Below the pieces are notes generated by a model. That model had not been told where the DNA came from. It saw nothing but the letters and a program-made list of their open reading frames with translations, and ran no database searches. Shown in pieces: positions 48,604-57,904 of a DNA stretch of 64,000 nt; the stretch's first letter is position 1, and each line of letters starts with the position of its first letter. The DNA comes from Oehlia diaphana (lineage: Eukaryota; Glomeromycota; Glomeromycetes; Glomerales; Glomeraceae). The stretch lies in contig QZLH01000005.1 in assembly GCA_003833135.1 (NCBI GenBank), positions 25,550 to 89,549 of the forward strand, in the 5' to 3' direction. The translations under genes and the position numbers were made by a program.

Positions 48604-48607
48604 CCAG

Positions 48608-49099
48608 CTATAGTCGATAAACCGGATCCCGTGATCATGAACCAATAAAATTTAATAACGTGATGCGGTAAATCTTAATTTTGGCCGGAATTATAAAAAT
48701 CTTAATTCCGGCTGAAGTTATGTATTATTTATATATTCAATTAAAATATTTTATATTCGTTTTAATGACCTCTATGACTTAAAACTAAGATGAAAAAATT
48801 AAATTATAGTGTATATTAGTTTTATTAGCATGAAAATTTTTTAAAATTCAGTATAATAGATTTTCAATATATCAAAAATTTTTTCGCTAAACCAGATATC
48901 CCGATAAACCGGATATTTTAACAAACAAATTAATGAATAAATAAATAAATGAGAAACAATAAACGAATGAATAATTGAATGAATAAAAGCATGAATAAAA
49001 CAAGCAAAACTATTAAGATATAAAAAGTGATCATGTCTATATACATTCAATTTGTATACATTTTATTGAAAATTAACGTATATATGTTATGATTGATGC
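48608..49099. other. intergenic DNA after the solo LTR
   Basis: Continuation of the GATAAACCGGAT repeat (48614-48626 and 48885-48915), a CCCGTGAT ... CCAATAAAAT pair at 48628-48651 and paired GGCCGGAATTATAA motifs at 48683-48710. The AATGAATAAATAAATAAATG tract at about 48932-48980 is a simple repeat. No gene. Confidence 0.45.
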
Positions 49100-50180
49100 T
49101 CATGCATTGTACGAAATAAACCAACATCCAACACCTTGATTCTCTTTCCCTTTACATGTTTTGCTATTGTGTCCTATTTGCTTGCAATTCTTACAGTATA
49201 TTGAGTCTTTGTATTATTAGAATCCTCTAAAATACCCTTAATTCTCTTGGATTTAGGATGACCTTTTGGCTTTCATACAATAGAGTTTCAAATTTCCATA
49301 ACACCATTATTACTTTGAATCTCCAGCAAATTATCATTGTTGTAGCCACCACTGCTGTTATCACCAACAATTCTTTGTGATCTTTTCTGTTGAATTAATT
49401 GAAAGACTCAAGAACTTCGTAATAGGTATCCTCATCATCTCCTTCAATAATATCAACCATAACTTTTTTCTAAGCCAAAAAGTTCATCAAATTTACACTT
49501 TTTAGAAATATCTTTAGATATTTCATAATTATTAGCACTTATTGTCCCAAATTCTTCAATTCGTAAAAATTGTTGTCAAAGTATGGTTTTTTGATGCTAA
49601 TGCATTCAACAAACTCACTATCGGATACATCAGTTCCTTGTAATGCTCACTAAACCAATATGAAATCTTGCAGTTGGTGTAAGTGTCCGAGTTAGATTGT
49701 GTTATCCGAAGTATTATTTTTTTTGTATGATTGTTAGTTTTTTTACAGTATTAAACTTTTCGCATACTTTACTTATTCCATCTTTGTGTTTTGTCATTAT
49801 TTGTTTGATAGATTTTTATCCTTAAGAAACTCTTACATTACTTAACAGAATTATACTTTCATTTCTAGTAATTTTCTATTGGGAATTATTATTGATACTT
49901 ATATATTTTGTTACAATATTATTGTAACACCTATAATCTTGACTATTTGACTTTTTGCCACAACTAATCAGTTTAACATCTCCGACGTTAGTTATCACTC
50001 CAAACCAAATTGGTGATAACATTCGCTACATTTTGGGATCCTATTTGCGGTACAGTTTGCTTCCAGTTTACAAACTCACAATAGTCATTTTCCTCCTGAT
50101 ATCTTGCATCAAATAATTCGCTTAATGAAAAATTTGATCCTCCAAAAAGCCATTTTAATGTAGAATTTTCGCCCACATTA
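49100..50180 (-). pseudogene. decayed MULE-like transposase (C-terminal part)
   Basis: Minus-strand pieces in changing frames: an open stretch at 49988-50176 (LKWLFGGSNFSLSELFDARY, then VNWKQTVPQIGSQNV), then YEISKDISKKCKFDELFGL, then PKGHPKSKRIKGILEDSNN near 49225-49280. It ends with a zinc-knuckle-like tail in which only part of C-x2-C-x4-H-x4-C is intact (QIGHNSKTCKGK readable across a frame change). A GRPKSKR-type linker followed by a CCHC knuckle is the usual end of MULE/FAR1-type transposases. The assignment rests on that layout. Confidence 0.55.
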
Positions 50181-50469
50181 CGAGAAGTTATTTATATACC
50201 AGCAGTAAAATATCTATTTGTAAACGTGCGCGCCTAAGATTATAGATTACATCCTAAAACTTTCGTTAAATATTCCTTGGATTGTGGATAATTCTGTAGT
50301 AATGCATCCCAACTTTATTGGTTAATAAATATAATAAATAGTGGAGGTCTGCATAAGTACTAAATAAATATAGAATACGATGCACAAAAAAGAACCGTAT
50401 TCCGAATTTTCTCCATCCAATTACGCTTGACTAGAGATACTACAAGTAGTAGCTAGAAAATATAACATT

Positions 50470-50745
50470 TAAATGGTTAGATAAATTAGCATAGTAGGCG
50501 TTGCTGTAATCGTAACTGTAATAACAGGATAGGATACTTCGGGAGGAGAATTTATAATGTCAATTGATTTAACACATATCTCCACATCGTATTTGAAGAT
50601 TTATATCCAGAATCATCTTTAATTTGACGCCTTGGAATCTGGACAGATCATAAATTTGGAATTTTTAAGTTCGGTAGGCGGCTCAACCGGCCCTTTTGGT
50701 GGAGAAACTGCGGGTGGTGATGGTGGGCCTTTTGATGGTGAGTGA
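50470..50745 (-). pseudogene. 12-cysteine family relic B
   Basis: On the minus strand the text gives a Pro/Gly spacer with SPPKGP, then a ...ICSD-like segment, DxGYKSS, EICVKSIDIINSPPEVS, an ITVTIT Thr/Val stretch and a hydrophobic end near 50480. This is the order of the second cysteine block and tail of the family. The first cysteine block is missing and frameshifts occur. Confidence 0.72.
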
Positions 50746-52015
50746 TGGTCGTGTGAATAATTGTTGAGGAAGCTAGAATCGTTTCTCAAATTTCGATTCT
50801 AAAATTCGTTCGATTGATCGTTTCTAATTGATTGTGCATCATTAAATTTGAAAAGGGAAATTTAAAATTTTAACATATAAATCATTTGATTATTAAATTT
50901 TATGACGAATAATCAGTAATCGGTGGTAACTCTGGCCAAGCTTATAATTCCGACCAGAATTAAAACTTTAGTATGAACGCAAAGATCCGATATCACATGA
51001 TTTATAATTCGGGCCGGCGGGCACTATAGTTCGATTTTTTATTCGATAATCGGATTTTCGATTAATTCGATTTTGGGCAGAATCGATTCCAATCACTACA
51101 TATAATACTACTCTTACTTTGTCTTTACTAATTGCAATTCCATATTATAGTATTTTATTTATGTATATTAATAAATTAGTAAAAGTAATGAGAAACCACA
51201 ACATACATTTATTAAATGTAAAATTATTTTGCAAGGCAAAGCCGTAAAAACGAATAAAAGTTCTATACAGATTCTGTTTATAAAAATCTTTTTCATTTAT
51301 TCATTTCTCAATAGGAAAAAATTTGCCATTTTATTATGACAAATAAAATCTCTACTAAATTAGAAATAAAATAAGAACTTTTTATAGTATTGTTTTTACG
51401 TTCTCATTTTCTTTTTTAATCGTTTCATTTGTGATGATGATATTCATCATGCTTGCATTATTATTAACCTACCTTTGTGCTACAAAACCATCATGCCAGT
51501 GTGATACCTGGCAAGGGATAATATCGCATTATAAGATTAAGCAACAGATAATTGATATAAGTTAGTACAATAAATTAAATGAAGAAAGATGATTTCGGCA
51601 AAATGCCCTTTTTGCAAACGGTATCTCGTTAAAATATCCCTTCAGCAAAATCAGAGTAGACTTTATTTGAGATTGGCGATTTTTTTAACTAATAATTTTG
51701 ATCATTATTTGTCTGTAAGCAAACCATCAAATATCAATGTTATTTTGCGTAAGTATTTATATAGGCTTGGATGTTTAAATATCAAGTCGCGACTAGCTTT
51801 ATGTACTTATTATGTAATATTAATTCTTAAGATACAAATATTTCTACCTATTTTGAGGGAAATACGCAAAAGCGTAAGTAATTCAACATGTAAAGCTATT
51901 TATTTATTAAATAATCAATAAAAATTCAATAACGACCACGTGAGTAATCTTATACATTAATATATACATTATATACTATAATACCTATATGTTATATGAT
52001 ATACACAAAGAAGAA
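50746..52015. other. duplicated 5' flank of relic B and 3' region of member 2
   Basis: About 51165-51570 is homologous to 53140-53640, the 5' flank of member 2. Shared text includes TTAGTAAAAGTAATGA, TTTTTATAGT, ACGTTCTCATTTTC-like and ATATCGCATTATAA. The duplicated unit thus included the promoter region. A TTATAATTCGGGCCGG motif lies at 51002-51017. The 110-codon plus frame at 51589 (start MISAKCPFC) is not recognised and probably not a gene. Confidence 0.5.
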
Positions 52016-53107
52016 TTATAATCCAAATTTTTTTACACTAATTATGTTTCCTAAACTAGTAATTAGAAACACTATAAGTATTAGAGAATATAACCCTCCC
52101 ACCTCTAAGTGATTGGAAAAGTTTGTACTAGGTTTTGCTGTAACCGTAGTTATAAGAATTTGTGTAACTGTAGTAGTAGCATTAGAAATTTTTGGGAGAG
52201 AATTTATAATGTCAACTGAATTATCGCATATTTCTACATCGTAGCTAAAAGATTCATATCCAGCATCATCTTGAATTTGACAGATTCCCGAAGTCATAGA
52301 ATCCGAACAGATTATAGATTTTGGATTTTTAATTGTGAGTGCCCTGACTACCAAAGCTTTACCTTTACCAACATCAGGAGCTTTACCATCCGCAGGAGCT
52401 TTACCATCCACAGGAGCTTTACCATCCGCAGGAGCTTTACCATCCGCAGGAGCTTTACCATCAGCAGGGGGAGCTTTAGCATCTGCAGCAGGAGCAGGAC
52501 CTTTAGCATCCGCAGCTTTACCATCCGCAGGGGGAGCTTTAGCATCTCCCGCAGGAGCTTTACCATCCGCAGGGGGAGTTTTAGCATCTGCCGCAGGAGC
52601 TTTACCATCCGCAGGGGGAGTTTTAGCATCTGCCGCAGGAGCTTTACCATCCGCTGGGGGAGTTTTAGCATCTGCCGCTTTACCGGGAGCTGGAGCTGCT
52701 GCTGGTGGTGGTGGTGGTGGATGCTTACTGACATAACCATTGACTGAAGAAACTGCAGTATTGCGACCTAAGATCACGTCAATTACATTCCAATTGCTTA
52801 GACTGCTATTATCGTATGGATGGTCGGTTACTCCCTTGAGACAATAGACACCATCCTGATATTGACAAACTGTCTTAGATAAAGCATCATTACGTTTACA
52901 AGCATCTAATTGACTAATAAACCAACAATGAACCATTTTATTAGTGGAGGAACAAACGGGGGAATTAGCCAAACAGGGTTTATTATCCTCACAACATAGT
53001 AATTGTCCAACTGGATGTAAACCCCAGAGTACTAATTGACATACGCTACCACTAGTAAGTGGATCTTGTCTTTTATCTAGTGGTTTATTACTACTAGTTA
53101 CTTCCAT
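52016..53107 (-). CDS. 12-cysteine anchored protein, member 2, with ADGKAP repeats
   Basis: A single-exon frame of 363 residues. The head MEVTSSNKPLDKRQ carries the dibasic motif. The nine-cysteine block (SVCQLVL, QLLCCED, KPC, SPVC, VHCWF, DACKR, TVCQY, VYCLKG) is followed by PPPPPAAAPAPG and about 100 residues of tandem PPADGKAPAADAKT and PADGKA units. Then come the three-cysteine block (IICSDSM, GICQI, EICDN), NSLPKISNATTTV and a C-terminal hydrophobic segment (about 338-355) before VKKFGL. The repeat spacer sits where member 1 has a Pro/Ala/Gly stretch and members 3 and 4 have only about 15 residues. The spacer is clearly the fast-evolving part. No signal peptide is visible in this exon. 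Function unknown. Confidence 0.85.
   Translation of the reverse strand: MEVTSSNKPLDKRQDPLTSGSVCQLVLWGLHPVGQLLCCEDNKPCLANSPVCSSTNKMVHCWFISQLDACKRNDALSKTVCQYQDGVYCLKGVTDHPYDNSSLSNWNVIDVILGRNTAVSSVNGYVSKHPPPPPPAAAPAPGKAADAKTPPADGKAPAADAKTPPADGKAPAADAKTPPADGKAPAGDAKAPPADGKAADAKGPAPAADAKAPPADGKAPADGKAPADGKAPVDGKAPADGKAPDVGKGKALVVRALTIKNPKSIICSDSMTSGICQIQDDAGYESFSYDVEICDNSVDIINSLPKISNATTTVTQILITTVTAKPSTNFSNHLEVGGLYSLILIVFLITSLGNIISVKKFGL
52365..52690 (-). repeat. coding minisatellite in member 2
   Basis: Tandem units of 15-45 bp built from GCTTTACCATCCGCAGGAG and GGGGGAGTTTTAGCATCTGC on the plus strand. The period is a multiple of three throughout, so the reading frame is kept. The other two frames are also open, which explains the overlapping frames on both strands. 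Confidence 0.85.
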
Positions 53108-54459
53108 AATATAATATTTTTATTATTTATAATATATATTAATTAGTAAAAGTAATGAAAAACTCGACGTTCAGGTTTATAAATTGATAATTATATTTTT
53201 TATATTTTTTCAATTTTTTTTTAATTGTAATTATTATATAGAAAGATGAAATTAATCTAGAGTTAAATTCATTTTTGAAATGTTATAAATAATTTATGCA
53301 GAGCAAAAGCTGCTAACGTAAATGAACATTCTATTTGTAAAATAAATACTTTTTTTTTTTATTTTGTCAGAGAAAATTGATAAATTTTTTAATATTAATT
53401 TCTCTAAACTAAAATTGGAAAGTAAATAAAAGTCCTTTTATAGTGACATATTACGTTTTCATTTTCATTTTTCCTTTTTGTTTTGTTATAATTATTTCAT
53501 TGATATAATGCATAGACGTCTGTGATACAAAATTAACATATGATACCAGAATTATATCCGGTAGAAGATCATTTTCTGAGACAAAATTCTCGACGTACAA
53601 TATCGCATTATAAAGTTAAATAATAGTTAATAATATATATATCGCGCTTACTTTGCAAGCTCGTGAGTCATTTTTAGTTAAAGTAGATTCAAAAAAATAA
53701 ATAAAATTGAACATTTGCGTTTTTTTTTATTTTTTTTTTTTTTTCAATTACAGTAGTAATTTACGCTAAGTATTCAAAATTCACTTTCACATATTAATAA
53801 AATTTAATCAAATAAAAAAAGTATGCACACATATATGAAAATAATTTATTAATTATTATTTTTGAAAATATCATTACGTTCTTGAGTTATTCTTATTGCT
53901 AATTATATTAATAGGATATAATTGTTTTAGTAAAATGATAATAAAAATTCATGGTCGTTTGGAACAACAGAAAAATTCATTAGTCAAATTTCTTTTAATT
54001 TTCCGCGGAATAAACTATTGGCTTTGTATAAATGTATTATTATAAGATGCAAGTATGATGAATATCATTACAATAAATGAAGGCTATTTTTAATTATGGT
54101 TGAAACTAAAAACAAGTTCTCATTTACTAATTTTCAACTTTCTCGTAAATGAACTACGCAAATTTGCGTTTAGCTTAAAATTAATTTTTTTTTTTTGTAA
54201 ATAGAACTTTCTATTATGTGTTACGCCTTTTTCCCGCATAACAGATAACAGATAAGTTATTTTAATTTAACTTAAAAATGCATTTCATTTGAGATGATCG
54301 ACATAATTAAACAAAATTCGTTCATAAAAAAAATGTATAATTATTATATCATACTTTCGAGATTTAGATTTCTCTCTAAGATTAATTTTCATTAATTATT
54401 CACAATAATTATATTATATAATTTATTATAAACTATTAGACAAAAGACAGATTACGGCT
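53108..54459. other. shared intergenic region between members 2 and 3 (divergent)
   Basis: No gene. The left 530 bp is the 5' flank of member 2 and the right 400 bp that of member 3. The latter matches the flank of member 4 (TTCTCATTTACT, TTATTTTAATTTAACTTAAAA). TATATATATCGCGC at about 53634-53647 and poly-T at about 53731-53744 lie between. Confidence 0.5.
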
Positions 54460-55149
54460 ATGAGTGGTAGCATATGTCAATTAGTGTTCAGAGGTTTTCA
54501 ACCACCTGGACAACTATTATGTTGTGAGAAAGATAGTATCTGTTTAAATAATGCACCAATCTGTTCTTCCACTAATAAAATGGCTCAATGTTGGTTTATT
54601 AACCAGTTAGATTCTTGTAAGCGGAAGGATGCTTTGGCTATGACAGTTTGTCAATATCAAGATGGTGTCTATTGTCTCAAGGGACAAACCGACCAATCAT
54701 ATGACCGTAGCAAATTATCATGGAGTGCAATAGATTTGGCATTAAGTCGTAATAATTTGTCCAATTCGAATAATGGTTTTACTATGAATTATGATAATTT
54801 TCCTGTTCCCGTTCCTGATCAAAATCCAAATGAATATATATTTTGTTCGGATGCCATGTCTTCGGGAGTCTGTCAAATTCAAGATAGTAATGGGTATAAG
54901 CCTTTTCACTACCTAGTAGAAGTATGTAATAATGCAGTTGACGTTATAAATTCTCCTCCCCAAATATCCAATGCTACTGTTACTGTTATGGCTACTACTA
55001 CTGCTACAGCTACTGCGACCGTTACACAAACAGTCACAGTTAAAGCGTCTAGTGGTTTCTCTATTCATTCAGAGGTGTCTTCTCTACCGCTTGTAATGTT
55101 GCTGATTACTATTTTTGTAAATATGATCGTGGGGAAATTGAGAATATAG
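54460..55149 (+). CDS. 12-cysteine anchored protein, member 3 (short head)
   Basis: 229 residues from the ATG at 54460: MSGSICQLVF, then the nine-cysteine block, a short spacer (FPVPVPDQNPNEY), FCSDAMSSGVCQI, EVCNNAVDVINSPPQ, a TATATATVTQTVTV stretch and a terminal hydrophobic segment ending VGKLRI. Upstream, in frame, KLLDKRQ is still readable (about 54433-54453). The codon where paralogues start is ATA, and a stop lies four codons further up. The annotated start therefore removes the KRQ head unless a non-AUG start or upstream exon is used. Closest relative is member 4. All 12 cysteines are kept. Confidence 0.8.
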   Translation: MSGSICQLVFRGFQPPGQLLCCEKDSICLNNAPICSSTNKMAQCWFINQLDSCKRKDALAMTVCQYQDGVYCLKGQTDQSYDRSKLSWSAIDLALSRNNLSNSNNGFTMNYDNFPVPVPDQNPNEYIFCSDAMSSGVCQIQDSNGYKPFHYLVEVCNNAVDVINSPPQISNATVTVMATTTATATATVTQTVTVKASSGFSIHSEVSSLPLVMLLITIFVNMIVGKLRI

Positions 55150-55328
55150 TTTTTTTTGTACATCTCACATGTCTAATTTATTTATATTGATAAATAGTAT
55201 TGTTATAATTGAATAACTTATTTAGATATCATAATTAACCATAGTTACAATCTTATTTTAATAAATTATAATATTTATTGATTTCTGATCAAAAAAACTT
55301 TCTTTGAGATAATAAAGAAAGATAAGGT
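55150..55328. other. 3' flank of member 3
   Basis: AT-rich, with no gene or other feature seen. Confidence 0.4.
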
Positions 55329-55336
55329 GATACGCG

Positions 55337-55856
55337 TAGGGAATTGAGTCAATCAAATTAAAATCGATTATGGTCGATTGAGTCAAGTGACTCGACTAAT
55401 GATTTTGCGTATCGAGTACTAAAATCGATCATAATACTCGACTAAATATAATCGATTAAAAATATTAAATGATATAATTGGTTAAATAACGTGATTAAAT
55501 CTTAAAATAGTAACTAGTTTACCTTGTAAAAAAAAAGGTTCTTTCTTTCACACTCCTCTACTTGTAGTGTTAAACTCTTTTAACGTTAACATGCCTCCAA
55601 AATGTGCAAATAGTTCCACTGAATCTTTACACACATCAAAATGTTTGGCTAGTGATATTACAGTAGTCATTTTTTCGTCATAATAGTTAATTTACTATAA
55701 AGTACTATAATCGAATAATTGTTCGATTAATTATTCGAATTTATTTGATCGAGTGTACTTAACGATTACTGCTTGTTAGTCGATTTTGGTCGATTTTGCC
55801 AAAAATTTTTAACCAATTAATCGAACAATGATTTATGGCGTCGACTCAATTCCCTA
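55337..55856. mobile_element. non-autonomous hAT element, 520 bp
   Basis: The 14-bp ends TAGGGAATTGAGTC and their exact inverse lie at 55337-55350 and 55843-55856. An exact 8-bp duplication GATACGCG flanks them (55329-55336 and 55857-55864). The TAGGG-type end and 8-bp duplication are diagnostic of hAT. Inside, a plus-strand frame of about 30 codons starts MPPKCANSSTE near 55590 and may be the start of the parent transposase. The subterminal region has many TCGATTA / TAATCGA words in both orientations. Confidence 0.88.
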
Positions 55857-55864
55857 GATACGCG

Positions 55865-56419
55865 GATATCAAAGATGCTATATATATTTCTGTAAATACC
55901 ATAACGTGAAAAGCTAAAGAATAAATTACAAATCAAGTCAAAGGTTGGTATATAGAAATTAGATTCGTACCAGTATTACTCGAATCAAACTTGCATAAGT
56001 TGCACTAGAGTCGATATTTGACGCGGGCAATTCCGTCTAGCATTATTCTTCTTAATGTTTGGTTAAAATGAAGGAAATCTAATTTAAATGCTGATTTCAA
56101 GCACGATACCCGCGCAATAACAAGAATGATAATCATATTATACTTTTCATACTTTTCATAAGCTTTATATTAGATCTAATATTAGGCTCAGATTAATTAA
56201 TATACCAATTAATTTTATATCATGTAATATAAAATAAAATCATGTTTCTCAATAAATTTGATGCATAATTTTTATATGACATTATAATATATTATAATAA
56301 ACATACTAAATATTGGTACAATATTTACCTAACGGGCCGTATATTAAATATGAGTTACGCATTTAATAACTAATGAATTTTTTAATATTACTTGAAAAAA
56401 CTTCACAGTATACATAACT
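55865..56419. other. AT-rich intergenic DNA
   Basis: No gene or repeat seen. Confidence 0.35.
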
Positions 56420-56897
56420 TAAATATGGAAATATAATAATAGTTGCAATAACAGATGATTTTAGGACTAAGTAAATCATCATTAGATGATAAATATGTGG
56501 AATTTGTCTTTTATCGGGATCAGGGTGCCAACATTTTGCGTTAATTCAACATAGCCTTCACGCAACTGATTGTTTCTATACGATACAATTATGTAAAAAT
56601 AATTACAACCTAAAGACAAAAGAATAATCTGTTTGAAGGTACAATAAACTTTTTTTTTACATGATCAATCTTTCAACTAATTTATTTTTAATTTATAAAA
56701 AATTTTAAATATTTTTCTATTAATTACGATTTTTCTTTTAGATTATTTGACAATAGAACTTGAATTAGATATTGATAATAATGTGCAATCTAGCAATAAT
56801 GGCCTATGTTATGTGTAAAATTATTAGTTTCGTTTATAATACATAAATTATATTGCTGAAGAAATTAATCTTGATATTGACATTTTGGTGGTTTGAA
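56420..56897 (+). pseudogene. kinase relic with an inverted segment
   Basis: Plus-strand text at 56435-56495 gives the GDxGLSKSSLDD region. The next piece (about 56508-56560) matches the kinase C-lobe (EGYVELxQxxGxxxPIK) only on the minus strand, so it is inverted relative to its neighbours. Plus orientation returns with tail exons: ATTATTTGACAATAGAACTT (DYLTIELELDIDNN) from 56742, and a final EEINLDID at about 56846-56880. Everything else is lost. Confidence 0.7.
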
Positions 56898-57904
56898 TTC
56901 TTAATTATTAATAGGATATTGTTTTTATATTACATCATCTGTTTAAAATAATAATAATAATCACCTATACTGTATAAGATAATTATTAAATATTGACAAA
57001 TAAAATTTCAACTCTTCAAAGTATGCTTATGAAAAGAATCAATAGAACTCATGTTGAATGTTTACGTATAACTGAAAATATAATACACGCATACTTCACC
57101 GCAAACGATATTGTTATTAGATAATACAATAATTAACGTAAATAATTGGGAATTGGTTGCGCAAAAATACTTAGGGAATATATAAAAAAAATCTAAAGTG
57201 GCTTTATTTTTTAATGAAATTTCAATAGTAGTCCCCAAATTATTATTTTCTAACTCTGGCAAAATTTATAATTTCAGTCGGAATTAAAAAGCTTATAATT
57301 ATATAAACCGCTGCTTTATAAATTTGGCCAAAATTACTGCCAATCAGTTTTTAAAGTTTCCGCAATTTTCCGGTTAGTAGACGGGCTGAAAAATTTAATG
57401 CATGTCGAATTCTGGTCGCACAGACAGGACGATATAACGATATACAGTACATTATTAAATGAAACAACTAAAATGGGCTCTTATTTATCAAAATCGTATT
57501 AATTTATTTATAGTTAGAAGTTTGCAACAAAAATATATTTATGATACTATAAAAGAATTCTCATTTACTGCATTTTTTTTTTTCTTTTTCTTTTTCTTTC
57601 AAGATGGAAAAAAAGTAAAAAAAAAAAAAAAATCCGTGTAACTAATATTTGCGCTATTTGTTATGTAAACTCATGTTTATATCGATAAATTTTTAAAATA
57701 AATAGAATTTTCCATTATTCTTGCGTCTTTATCCTACATAGATTATTTTAATTTAACTTAAAATCGCGTTCATTTATTAGAAATGATTACATAATACTAT
57801 AATACTAAAATTCATTATTTAAATAATCAATAGATTTACGTATCGAAATTTCTCCCTCAAATACCTAAATATTATTTTTTATTATTCAAAATAATAATCA
57901 TATT
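56898..57904. other. 5' flank of member 4
   Basis: No gene. About 57540-57830 is homologous to the flank of member 3. TATAATTTCAGTCGGAATTA near 57268-57287 is a diverged copy of the TATAATTCCGGCC motif. Poly-T and poly-A runs at 57576-57600 and 57617-57631 flank a short artefactual frame. Confidence 0.45.

Noticed and set aside
47771..48920. pogo/Tigger-type element suggested by GATAAACCGGAT words
   Set aside because: Copies lie in the same orientation and no inverted end or TA duplication was found; kept only as a repeat.
51589..51921. 110-codon plus frame starting MISAKCPFC
   Set aside because: Lies between member 2 and duplicated flank, has no recognisable domain and no equivalent in the homologous flank at 53 kb.
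52271..52747. Frames rich in Ser/Arg/Thr or Ala/Gly/Ser opposite member 2, and one rich in Lys/Leu/Met
   Set aside because: All come from the coding minisatellite, whose multiple-of-three period keeps every frame open.
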